DNA from: an uncultured bacterium | GTDB lineage: Bacteria > Bacillota > Clostridia > Oscillospirales > Oscillospiraceae | NCBI GenBank assembly: GCA_947073515.1 | Contig: CAMTMC010000028.1 | Coordinates: 1 to 36,177, forward strand | Direction of reading: 5' to 3' | Length of the DNA stretch: 36,177 bases | In this document: in pieces, positions 26,347 to 34,668 of the stretch | Layout of the letters: every line of letters starts with the position of its first letter | Numbering within the stretch: position 1 is the stretch's first letter | Position numbers and translations under genes: made by a program | Notes under the pieces: generated by a model | What the model was told of the DNA's origin: nothing | Seen by the model: the letters and a program-made list of their open reading frames with translations, nothing else | Database searches by the model: none

Positions 26347-27875
26347 TCAGCTCAACGCTCCTGTCACTTGTTCAGCCACCCGGATCAGCCCGCCCGAGTG
26401 GATAAAGTCCTTCAGGTACTCAATATAGGGGTGGAGCAGCATATCCTTCTCCATTACCGGCACGGTCTTGCCGATCTCAGCCAGCACCGCCGCCGTGGCC
26501 GGTGCCCGGCTCACATCCGGATCCACAAACTGCTGCACCCCATACACGCTGAGCAGCTCGATGGCCAGCATGTACTCCAGCTTCTCCGCCATGGGCCCCG
26601 CCTTCTTGCAGGCGTTGTAGCCCATGGCCACGTAGTCCTCCTGGTTGCCGCAGGTGGGGGTGTTGTCGATGGTGGAGGGGGTGGCCAGCATCCGCATCTC
26701 GTTGAGCAGGCCGGCCTGCACGTACTGAGGGATCATCAGCCCGGAGTTGAGCCCCGGGTTCTTGATGCAGAAGTAGGGGTAGCCGGACAGGGAGCCGTCC
26801 ACAATGCGGTTGTTGCGCCGCTCGGACATTTTGGCCAGCCCCACGGCGGCGATACAGGCGCTGTCCATCTCCATGCCCACATAGGCCGAGTCGGCGTTAC
26901 AGGCGGAGATCACATCCTCGTTCCCCTTCTCCGGCCAGATGATGGGGTTGTCGCAGCAGGAGTTCATCTCAATCTCGATGGTCTTCTTCGCGTCCTCCAG
27001 GGCCTTTCGGGCCGCGCCGTGGAGCTGGGGGATGCACCGCAGGGAGAGGGCGTCCTGCACCCGCCCTCATACTTCTTCATAATGCCCGAGCCCTTCAGGA
27101 TCCGGCGGACATTTTCCGAGGCGTTGAGCTGGTCGGGGTGGGACCGGACGGCCATCACCCGGGGATCGAAGGCGTTAATGACCCCCTTCATGGCCTCCAG
27201 GGACATAGCGCCCACAATATCGGCGGACTTTGCGGCGTTGAGCATGTCATACAGGGCCAGGGCCGCCATAGCGGTGGCGGAGGTGGTGCCAGAGACCAGG
27301 GCCAGCCCCTCCTTGGAGCTGAGGGTCATGGGCTCCAGTCCGGCCCGCTTCAGGGCCTCGGCCCCCTCCAGCAGCTCGCCCTTGTAGTAGGCTTTGCCCT
27401 TGCCCAGCAGCACCAGGGCCATGTGGGCCTCGGGGGAGAGATAGCCCACGCTGCCGTCCCCAGGGGCGTAGGGGGTCAGGCCGGCGTTGAGGAAGTCCCG
27501 GTACCGCTCCAGCACCGCCATCCGTACACCGCTGTACCCCTGGCCGATGTTCTGCAATACCATAAGCATGATGCCCCGCGCCCGCTCCACGCTCAGGGGC
27601 TCTCCCACCGAGACGGAGTGGGACAGGATGATGTTCTCCTGGAGCTGGGCGGTGGACTCCTTGTCGATGGCCTTGGTACACAGGGCGTCGAAGCCGGTGG
27701 TGACGCCGTACATCACCCGCTCCTCCTCAACCCACCGCTCCACCAGGGCCCGGGAGCGGCTGACACGCTCTGTGTACGCCGGGGAAAACTCCACCTTCCG
27801 CCCGAACCGGGCCACAGAGACGAAATCATCTAACGTGATGGGTTCGCCCAGTACAAGTGTTTTCATCTCTTCCAT
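26347..27875 (-). pseudogene. MIO-less histidine ammonia-lyase homologue (ergothionase-like), frameshifted
   Basis: Two minus-strand frames together encode about 509 residues of the aromatic amino acid lyase fold. The first starts MEEMKTLVLGEPITL at 27875 after GAGGTG, and has the catalytic-Tyr loop MYGVTTGFDAL. Where HutH/PAL enzymes have GSVGASGDLAPL-AH, this protein reads GSVGYLSPEAH: the Ala-Ser-Gly triad that forms the MIO cofactor is absent and the loop is about 3 residues shorter. Ergothionase, which eliminates trimethylamine from ergothioneine, is a known member of this fold that works without MIO. After KYEGG (about 27060) the frame shifts by one base; the second frame resumes as QDALSLRCIPQLHGA, the usual family sequence. 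A single missing base (GGC-CGG-GTG to GGCGGGTG) explains it. It follows a BCCT transporter gene by 16 bases. The ergothionase assignment is an inference from the loop and context. Confidence 0.75.
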
Positions 27876-27891
27876 CTTTAAAACACCTCGT

Positions 27892-29469
27892 TTACGCCTC
27901 AATCTGATCCGCGCTGTCCACGATATCCTTTTTGGTCTCCGGGTCAAAGAAGAACACCTTAAAGGCCGCCGCCACCTGGAAAATGAATACAACCAGCACC
28001 ACAAAGCCGCCGCAGGCCGCCAGGTACTTCACGCCGTCCACGCCCTGGGCGCCGCCGCCGAAGGCCACCATAACGCAGGCGATCACGCCGATGGACACGC
28101 CCCAGACGATCTTCTGCCAGATGGCGGGCTCCTCGTCGTGGCGGGCCCCCTTGGTGCACAGGGCGGCGATGGTGGTGGACATGGTGTCCGCCGTGGTGGA
28201 GAAGGCGGCGATGAGGGCCAGGATGATCACCGGAATGATAATCATGCCCAGAGGGACATGCTTCAGGAACTCCCACAGGCCGGTGGTGGCGCCGCCGCTC
28301 TGAATGGCGGCGATGATGTCCGCGCTGCCGCTCTTCTGCCACTCCAGGGCGGTGGAGCCCCACACGGAGAACCACACATAGCCGAAGGAGGCGGGCAGGA
28401 TCCAGTTGACGATCAGGAACTGGCGCACAGTGCGGCCGTAGGCGATGATGGCGAAGAAGATGCCCATCAAGGGGGCGTAGGCGATCCAGATGGCCCAGTC
28501 ATACATGGTCCACCAGGTGACCAGGGCGGAGCCGCCCACGGTGTAGGGGTCAAAGCCCTACATCCAGAACCGGTCCAGCCAGTAGCCCAGGCCCACGTTG
28601 GCCATATTCAGGATGTAGATGGTGGGGCCGATGATGAACAGCAGGACCAGCAGCACGTGGAAGATCTTGGAGGTCAGGCCGGCCAGCCATTTGATGCCCT
28701 TGTCGATGCCGGTGACCGAGGCGATGGTAAAGGTGATGGTAATGATGGCGGTCAGGGCCATCCACACAATGGGGCCCTGCTCCACGCCATAGGCGGAGTA
28801 GAGGCCGGAGCCGATCAGGGCCAGCCCGGCGCCCAGGGAGGAGGCCAGGCCCAGGGCGATGGCCAGCACGGACAGCACATCCACCAGCACCACCCAGATG
28901 CCCTGGGTCACCTTCTCCCCGAAGATGGGGGTGAGGGAGGCGGATACGGAGAATTGTTTTTTGCGATTGAAATACATATAGGCGATAAGCAGGCCGGACA
29001 GGGCATACATGGCGTAGGGGATGAAGGTCCAATTGTAGAAGCAGCGGCCCATGGCGAACAGCTCCGCCTCCTGGGTCAGGGGGGTGATGCCATAGCCGTC
29101 CAGCTCGCCGTAGATGTTGCCGTAGTAGATGAGGACCTCGTTCACGCCATAGGTAATCAGGCCGGTGGCGATACCGCCGGTAAGGGTCATGGCGAACCAG
29201 GAGCCGAAGGAGTGCTTGGCCTTGGCCTGCGGCCCGCCAAAGCGGATCTTGCCTGCCTTGGTGAACAGCAGCAGGGCGGCCAGCAGCAGGGTAACCATGG
29301 CCACAATCTGGTACAGCCAGCCAAAGGTACTCAGCGACCAGTCAAACATCGTGTAGGTGACATTGGTCAGCCAGGCGTTGTTGACAATGCCCAGCAGAGC
29401 CGCGCCGCCGACGACAACAAAGCAGGGGATGAATACGTCCCAACGGATCGGCTTGTTCTCATGTTTCAT
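27892..29469 (-). pseudogene. BCCT (betaine/carnitine/choline) transporter with an in-frame TAG
   Basis: About 525 codons of a BCCT-family sodium- or proton-coupled betaine transporter, about 12 membrane spans. The start MKHENKPIRWDVFIP at 29469 has GGAGAG upstream. Family signature: WWTMYDWAIWIAYAPLMGIF and YGRTVRQFL after the stop, matching the BCCT motif of CaiT/BetP. A TAG at 28558-28560 interrupts the frame between RFWM and GFDPYTV with no shift, so one base change separates it from an intact gene. First gene of the operon, upstream of the MIO-less lyase; ergothioneine is itself a betaine, which suits this family. Regulated by a -24/-12 promoter and the divergent activator. Confidence 0.85.
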
Positions 29470-29502
29470 GTTTCTCTCCGTATGCGGCGGGTGGGCCGCA
29501 TA
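29466..29502 (-). promoter_or_regulatory. leader mini-frame and hairpin before the BCCT gene
   Basis: On the minus strand, AAAGGAAAGGAGAGT is followed by ATG (29501) and an 11-residue Arg-rich frame, MRPTRRIRRET, whose TGA overlaps the BCCT start (ATGA). An 8-bp stem, TATGCGGC/GCCGCATA (29481-29502), with a 6-base loop, holds the mini-frame's start codon. Translational coupling or leader-peptide control is possible; expression is not shown. Confidence 0.4.
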
Positions 29503-29534
29503 CTCTCCTTTCCTTTTACTCTGCCATAAGATAC

Positions 29535-29552
29535 AAGCAAATCTGGAGCCAA
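29535..29552 (-). promoter_or_regulatory. sigma-54 (-24/-12) promoter of the BCCT/lyase operon
   Basis: Minus strand TTGGCTCCAGATTTGCTT: GG and GC are 12 bases apart, with TTGGC and TTGCT matching the consensus. The start would fall near 29526, about 57 bases before the BCCT start. Confidence 0.8.
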
Positions 29553-29656
29553 CCGGAGGAAACCAATCAAATTCATCCTTCTTGCACAAAAGCCGAAGTT
29601 TTAATTTATGCACTATCCCAATGTTTTGAGCGGACAGCCCGATTGTGCGGGTGCGG

Positions 29657-29697
29657 TTTGCGGCGCCAATATGCAAAATTTATTTGCGTATCGCAAA
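29657..29697. promoter_or_regulatory. probable activator-binding palindromes
   Basis: TTTGCG-TAT-CGCAAA (29683-29697) is a perfect 6-bp dyad, and TTTGCGG (29657) faces GCAAA (29673-29677) as a second, looser pair. They lie about 110-160 bases upstream of the -24/-12 promoter, in the gap between divergent activator and operon, as enhancer sites of sigma-54 activators do. Confidence 0.5.
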
Positions 29698-29714
29698 AAT
29701 TTTATGCGCTCCTT

Positions 29715-29743
29715 TTGACACAGTACCCGGCGCGATTTACAAT
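29715..29743 (+). promoter_or_regulatory. sigma-A promoter of the divergent activator
   Basis: TTGACA (29715-29720), 17 bp, TACAAT (29738-29743), 35 bases before the activator start. Confidence 0.8.
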
Positions 29744-29778
29744 TAAAAAAAGAATTGGGGAAGAGAGGGGGACCGTGT

Positions 29779-31428
29779 ATGCTCTATGACATTCTGTTTA
29801 CCCCGGACGGAGAGGGCCGCTTTCTTGGGGCGGCCTGGGGCAGCAGAGAGGCGGAGGAGCTGTACCGGGACTTGTTTGAGGAGTGGGCCGCCCGCCGCCG
29901 CCGGGTGGACACCGCTTTCGACCTGCCCGAGGGGGCGGACAGCGGGGAGCTGGTCTGGGAGGAGGACACCTTTTATTTTCAGCTCCTCCCCGCTCCAGAG
30001 GGGAAGCGGTGGCTGCTGTTGAAGCGGGAGGACAACCAGGCCTATCTTCTGCGCCGGGCCCTGGACCAGATTGCCGACGGGGTGCAGATCTATGACAAAA
30101 ATGCCTGCGCTGTCTACTTCAACAGGGCCAGCCGGGAGATCTCCCACATCCCCGGCGGGGTGAGTGTGGAGGGGCGGCACCTTCTCGACCTGTACAACTT
30201 GGACGAGACGGTCAGCACTACCATGACCGCCCTCCAGACCCAGGCCCCGGTTCTGGACCGGGTGGGCCGCTTCCGGGTCAATGACTTCAGCGCGGAGCCC
30301 ATCGCCTCGGCCAACACCTCCTATCCCATCTTCCGGGAGGGGGAACTGCTGGGGGCGGTGGTTTTTGAGCAGACTGCGGAGCTGGTGGAAAAAAACCTGA
30401 AGAAGATGGAGGCCACCCGGCGGGCGCTGGCCAACTTCCCCAAGGGGCCGCCCAAGATCAGCTTTTCCGGCTACACCTTCGACAATGTGATCGGCGGCTG
30501 CCTCAAGCTGCGGGAGGCCGTGGCCCTGGCGAAGCGGGTCTCCTCCCAGGAGAGCCCCGTCCTACTGGTGGGCGAGACGGGGACAGGCAAGGAAATTTTC
30601 GCCCAGAGCATCCACCGGGCCAGCCGCCGCCGGGGCGGGAAGTTCCTGGCCATCAACTGCGCCGCCGTCCCGGAGACCCTCATTGAGAGCCTTTTGTTCG
30701 GTACCCGGAAGGGCAGTTTTACCGGTAGCGAGGACAAGGCGGGCTATTTTGAGGAGGCCAGCGGCGGCACGCTCTTTTTGGACGAGCTGAACTCCATGAG
30801 CCTGGCGATGCAGTCCAAAATCCTGCGGGTCCTCCAGGAGAAGACCTTCCGCCGGGTAGGGGGCAGCCAGGATATTCGGTTGGATGTGCGAGTGATCTCC
30901 TCCTGTAACGAGGATCCCTTCAAGGCCATCTCAGAAAACACCTTCCGCCGGGATCTGTTTTACCGCCTGTCCACGGTGATGATTGAACTGCCTCCACTCC
31001 GGGATCACCTGGAGGACCTGGAGGAGCTGATCCGTTACCACCTGGAGGCCACCGCCTACCAATTTGTTCACGCGGTCACCCGGATCGAGCCGGAGGTTTA
31101 CAAGATCCTCCGGGCCTACCACTGGCCGGGCAACGTGCGGGAGCTGTTCCATGTGCTGGACTACGCCCAGAATGTCACAGACTCCCAAATTATGGAGGTC
31201 CGGCACCTGCCTCCCTACCTGCTGAAGCGCCAGGATGATCCAGCGGCCTTCCCTGCCATCAACTTCTCCCAAAAGGATCTCCAGGGACTGATGGATGACT
31301 ACGAGCGGGAGATCCTTGTCCAGGCCCTGGAGTACTGCGGCTATAACATCTCTCAGACCGCCAAAACGCTGGGGATCCTCCGTCAGAGCTTGCAATACAG
31401 AATCCGGAAATATGGATTGATTTTTTAA
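29779..31428 (+). CDS. sigma-54-dependent activator, PAS-AAA+-Fis (RocR-like)
   Basis: A 549-residue enhancer-binding protein. After an unassigned N-terminal 90 residues comes a PAS domain (about 95-215: QIADGVQIYDKNACAVYFNRA), then the AAA+ domain with Walker A GETGTGKE (265-272), sigma-54 contact loop GSFTGS (312-317, instead of GAFTGA; the key Phe-Thr pair is kept), Walker B GGTLFLDEL and the arginine-finger region. The C-terminal Fis-type helix-turn-helix is intact (EYCGYNISQTAKTLGILRQS, about 519-538). ATG 29779 follows GAGAGGGGG; the frame opens at a TTG eight codons earlier. It is divergent from, and presumably controls, the BCCT/lyase operon, probably in response to its substrate. Confidence 0.92.
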   Translation: MLYDILFTPDGEGRFLGAAWGSREAEELYRDLFEEWAARRRRVDTAFDLPEGADSGELVWEEDTFYFQLLPAPEGKRWLLLKREDNQAYLLRRALDQIADGVQIYDKNACAVYFNRASREISHIPGGVSVEGRHLLDLYNLDETVSTTMTALQTQAPVLDRVGRFRVNDFSAEPIASANTSYPIFREGELLGAVVFEQTAELVEKNLKKMEATRRALANFPKGPPKISFSGYTFDNVIGGCLKLREAVALAKRVSSQESPVLLVGETGTGKEIFAQSIHRASRRRGGKFLAINCAAVPETLIESLLFGTRKGSFTGSEDKAGYFEEASGGTLFLDELNSMSLAMQSKILRVLQEKTFRRVGGSQDIRLDVRVISSCNEDPFKAISENTFRRDLFYRLSTVMIELPPLRDHLEDLEELIRYHLEATAYQFVHAVTRIEPEVYKILRAYHWPGNVRELFHVLDYAQNVTDSQIMEVRHLPPYLLKRQDDPAAFPAINFSQKDLQGLMDDYEREILVQALEYCGYNISQTAKTLGILRQSLQYRIRKYGLIF

Positions 31429-31525
31429 ATCGCTCCACGGAGGAGAGGGACGAGCCGCTCTACGGGCGGCCAATCGTAGGAGGATAAAGACGATCAGATT
31501 AAAATGATAACACCGGGGCTAAACA

Positions 31526-31570
31526 AAAACCCAGGCATCTGTTCCACATGGGGACAGACGCCTGGGTTTT
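31526..31570. terminator. bidirectional terminator
   Basis: Arms AAAACCCAGGC (31526-31536) and GCCTGGGTTTT (31560-31570) with further pairing inside (ATCTGTTCC with GGGACAGAC). A-run and T-run flank the stem, so it serves both the activator and the convergent surface-protein gene. Confidence 0.85.
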
Positions 31571-31591
31571 ATGTTAGAGGGTCGCAGGGTT

Positions 31592-34165
31592 TTACGCCTT
31601 TTCCTCCAGGTTTTCTATGAACCTTTGGAGCATTTGCGCCACCTGCCCCCGGGTAGCCTGACTCTGGGGGCTGATCCGCCCGCCGCCGTTACCGCTCAAA
31701 ATGCCGTTCCCCGAGGCCCAGCGCATGGCGTCCAGGGCAAAAGCGCTGATCTCGTCCCCGTCGCTGAACGCCAGCTCCCCGCTGGCGGGGGGACTGCCGG
31801 CGTACCGCCAGAACATCAGGGCCAGCTGCTCCCGGGTGATGGGGTCGTCGGGGCCAAATGTCCCGTCGCTGTATCCGCCCACGATCCCCTGGCTGGCGGC
31901 CCAACGTATGGCCTCGGTATACCACCCGTCACCGGCCACATCGGAGAAGTCCATAAGGTAATCCACAGCGGGCCCCCCCTCCTTGGCAAAGAGGATCTGG
32001 GCCAGCTGGGCCCGGGACAAGGTATCGTCCGCTCCGAACCGGCCATCGCTGTACCCGCCCATCAGGCCCCGCTCCTGAACGAACCGTACCGCCTCGTAAT
32101 ACCAGGCGTTTTCGGACACATCGGTGAAGGGATTGTCCCAGCGTGTCTCAATGGGCTTATAGGTCACCTTGATTTTCACCCGCCCACTGGGCTGGGTGAA
32201 GGTATAGGTGCCGTCCCGGCGGCTTTTAATCTCCACCCGCTTGCCGTTCCAGCTGGTAACGGTGATCTTGTCCACCTCATAGCCCCCGTCTGGCTTAGGG
32301 GTAATGGTTACGGTGTCGCCCTGTTTCGGGCTGGAGGGAGAAACGCTCACCGCGCCGCCTTGGTCGGGCTGACTCACCTCCGGCCGGAAGGTGGGCGGCT
32401 CATAGGACGAGGCGTCGTCATAATCGTCGTAATCGTCATAATCATCCCGACCGCCGCCTGTGGCCGGGTTCAGTACATAGCCGCACGCAGTACAGGTCTG
32501 GGGCCGGCTGGCGGTCGCCCCCGGGCCGGGGATATGGGCCTCCGTCTCCGTATGTCCGTTGTCCCGACGGCAGGTACGGGTGTGGGTCTTGTGGCCGTCA
32601 GCGGCCCAGCGGCCCCAGTCATGGCCCAGGGCAGGGATGGCCTCCGTCCGGGTCTCGCCACATTCGCAGGTGTAAGTAAGTACGCCGTCCTCCGTGCAGG
32701 TGGCCGGCTGTGTGACAACGCCGCTGTCCCAGACGTGGTCAGGTTCATCCGGGCCGGGCCTCAAGCTGTCGTAGTGGATGGTCATGTTCATCACAGCCGC
32801 TCCGGTGTCCCCCAATTTTTGAACGCTATCCCACTGCTCCTGGCTGCCGCCAAAGTAGATATCCGTCACGCCGGAGGATGAAAACGCGGCGAACCCAATC
32901 TGTGTCACGCTGCTGGGAATCCAGACCGACTTCAGCCTGCCACAGGAGGCAAACGTCCGCTCCCCGATGCTCGTTACGCCCTCCGGGACAGTCAGACTGG
33001 AGAGACCGATACAGCTTGTAAAGGTACCATTACCCAGCTTATCCGCCTTTTTCGGGAGAGTGGCTTCCGTCAGCTTCCAGCAGCCGGAGAACAAATCGTC
33101 CCCCAGCGTGACAGGATAGCTGCTGGGGGCGAACTCGGCCCGGGTCAGCCCGGTACACTGGAAAAACGCCCCGTCCCCTACCGCTTCCACACTGGCGGGC
33201 AGGGCGATGGACCGGAGGGCTGTACAGCCCTGGAAGGCGCTCCCGCCGATGCTCTCCACCCCCTCTGGAATGGCCACGGAGATCAGATTGGGACACATGC
33301 GGAAGGCGCTGTCCCCGATAGACTTTACGCTGGCGGGAATGGTCGCGCCGATCACTTTGCTGTTCTGAAAAGCACCGGAGCCCACATGGGTCACACCATC
33401 TTCAATTACAATATTCAGAATCTGGTCATTGAACCGGCTCCATGGATACTCCCCATCCGGCATAGCCCCATTGCCGGAGAGGGTAAGCGTCCCCGACCGG
33501 GTCAGTGTCCAGGCAATCGGGCCAACACTGCCCGCCCCATCCTCAATGGGATCATCGGTGGAAGGGTCGTCCGGGTCGTAGCCCTCCGGATAGCGGGTGA
33601 TATACTGATATGAGGCCTCCACCTCGCTCTTGCTCATGGTACGGCCCCAGTGGACTTTACCGCCGCTTCCATTTACGCTGTAGTTGCCCTCCGCAATCTC
33701 GACGCCCGCACCGCTCACCTGGGTGACGATCACCGTGTGGGCGCCGCCGTTTACCCGCAGAATATCCCCAACCTTTACGTCAGAGAATTGGAAATTGCCG
33801 TTCATATACATTCTTGCGGGCAGCGCGCCAAAGGCCGCGTCGCTGAGCTCATAGGCGAAGGCGACACAGCCCGCTCCGATGGCGGCAATCCCTCCTTGGG
33901 TTCCACCGTTCCAACGGTACTCATGGGTCTCATTCGTCCAGGGCGCGCCCTCCTGATAGCGCTCCTTGTCCTTCAAAGCTATCATGGCCTCATAGGCCTC
34001 CTGCTGGGTAGGGACCTTCACATCGGCGCGCGGGGCCGGATTGCGGGTCAAAATCTCTGCGGCGTCCCTTTGCGGCAGGACAGGTTCCTGCCGCGCGTAC
34101 GCAAACGGCGTGGCGGACAGACACAGGCACAGTGCTAAAGCAGTCGAAAAAGCTCGCTTTTTCAA
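31592..34165 (-). CDS. secreted surface protein: cysteine-peptidase-like domain, BspA-type LRRs, SLH repeats
   Basis: About 857 residues. A signal peptide (KKRAFSTALALCLCLSATPFAYA) leads to a papain/CHAP-like region with a plausible triad: GAGCVAFAY (Cys100), GGAHTVIV (His143) and AEGNYS (Asn161). Residues about 215-480 are BspA-type (LRR_5) repeats such as GVESIGGSAFQGCTALRSIA. Next come CxxC-bearing ATCTEDGVLTYTCECGE repeats, a linker with repeated Asp-Asp-Tyr, a beta-rich GDTVTITPKPDGGYEV domain, and three C-terminal SLH repeats that would bind the cell wall. Start: TTG 34165 follows GGGGGA by 8 bases and yields the cleanest signal peptide; an ATG at 34180 lacks a ribosome site. A strong sigma-A promoter precedes it. 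Likely a wall-anchored adhesin or peptidoglycan/protein-processing enzyme. Confidence 0.85.
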   Translation of the reverse strand: MKKRAFSTALALCLCLSATPFAYARQEPVLPQRDAAEILTRNPAPRADVKVPTQQEAYEAMIALKDKERYQEGAPWTNETHEYRWNGGTQGGIAAIGAGCVAFAYELSDAAFGALPARMYMNGNFQFSDVKVGDILRVNGGAHTVIVTQVSGAGVEIAEGNYSVNGSGGKVHWGRTMSKSEVEASYQYITRYPEGYDPDDPSTDDPIEDGAGSVGPIAWTLTRSGTLTLSGNGAMPDGEYPWSRFNDQILNIVIEDGVTHVGSGAFQNSKVIGATIPASVKSIGDSAFRMCPNLISVAIPEGVESIGGSAFQGCTALRSIALPASVEAVGDGAFFQCTGLTRAEFAPSSYPVTLGDDLFSGCWKLTEATLPKKADKLGNGTFTSCIGLSSLTVPEGVTSIGERTFASCGRLKSVWIPSSVTQIGFAAFSSSGVTDIYFGGSQEQWDSVQKLGDTGAAVMNMTIHYDSLRPGPDEPDHVWDSGVVTQPATCTEDGVLTYTCECGETRTEAIPALGHDWGRWAADGHKTHTRTCRRDNGHTETEAHIPGPGATASRPQTCTACGYVLNPATGGGRDDYDDYDDYDDASSYEPPTFRPEVSQPDQGGAVSVSPSSPKQGDTVTITPKPDGGYEVDKITVTSWNGKRVEIKSRRDGTYTFTQPSGRVKIKVTYKPIETRWDNPFTDVSENAWYYEAVRFVQERGLMGGYSDGRFGADDTLSRAQLAQILFAKEGGPAVDYLMDFSDVAGDGWYTEAIRWAASQGIVGGYSDGTFGPDDPITREQLALMFWRYAGSPPASGELAFSDGDEISAFALDAMRWASGNGILSGNGGGRISPQSQATRGQVAQMLQRFIENLEEKA

Positions 34166-34228
34166 GGCATTTTCCCCCATTGATTCAGTTTTAACAGAAA
34201 ATTGAAGTAACCATCTGTATCCTGCCTG

Positions 34229-34257
34229 AGTATACCACATGAGGTTTTTTGTGTCAA
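34229..34257 (-). promoter_or_regulatory. sigma-A promoter of the surface protein
   Basis: Minus strand TTGACA (34257-34252), 17 bp, TATACT (34234-34229). Confidence 0.85.
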
Positions 34258-34289
34258 TTTCAGTAATTGCCATACAAGCGTCAAATGAA

Positions 34290-34324
34290 GAACTGCCAGC
34301 TCTAGATAAGAGGTCTGGCAGTTC
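34290..34324 (-). terminator. terminator of cassette 2
   Basis: Arms GAACTGCCAG (34290-34299) and CTGGCAGTTC (34315-34324) around 15 bases, followed on the minus strand by TTCATTTG. It lies right after the Spo0A-C-like gene. Confidence 0.6.
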
Positions 34325-34332
34325 GAGGCAGA

Positions 34333-34668
34333 TTAAGATTGATCGAATTGCAGGTAGAAGATGAGGAGCGAAATAAATTGAGCGGTAGCAGGTTTGGCAT
34401 CCATCTGGCAACTGGATAATTGCTGGAGACCCAAAGGGTTTCGCCTCCAAATAATATCAATAGCAGAGCGGATATTACGGTCAACCGCTTTCCAGTTGGT
34501 TCCCCGCTGTTTGGCAACTTGAGGATAGAGACATTTGGTAACCATGGTCAGGGATTGGGGGTTGCGGATCGCAATTTCAACAGCGGATACAGTATAGTAA
34601 AATCCGGTGTAGTTCCCGGATAAGCCAAGGTTGTACAAGAGGCGGGTCAGTTTCTCATTCATGCTCAC
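34333..34668 (-). CDS. stand-alone Spo0A C-terminal-like DNA-binding protein, cassette 2
   Basis: A 111-residue protein consisting almost only of a Spo0A-type DNA-binding domain: LYNLGLSGNYTGFYYT, VTKCLYPQVAKQRGTNWKAV, DRNIRSAIDIIW, and a terminal KPATAQFISLL block. It is about half identical to the cassette 1 protein at 25206-25622 and lacks that protein's extra tail. Its GTG start (34668) overlaps the XRE stop (GTGTGA); an ATG two codons on is also possible and no strong ribosome site is visible, so coupling to the XRE gene is likely. No receiver domain. Confidence 0.72.
   Translation of the reverse strand: MSMNEKLTRLLYNLGLSGNYTGFYYTVSAVEIAIRNPQSLTMVTKCLYPQVAKQRGTNWKAVDRNIRSAIDIIWRRNPLGLQQLSSCQMDAKPATAQFISLLIFYLQFDQS

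Noticed and set aside
28558-28560. TAG in the BCCT gene as a pyrrolysine codon
   Set aside because: Pyrrolysine use is linked to methylamine methyltransferases, not transporters; no pyl genes or MttB are in the window, and the neighbouring lyase is also broken, so a plain nonsense change or read error is simpler.
27487-29529. Long plus-strand open frame opposite the BCCT and lyase genes
   Set aside because: It is antisense to genes with clear family motifs, has His/Gly/Gln-rich low-complexity composition and no ribosome site; it arises from GC-rich codon bias.
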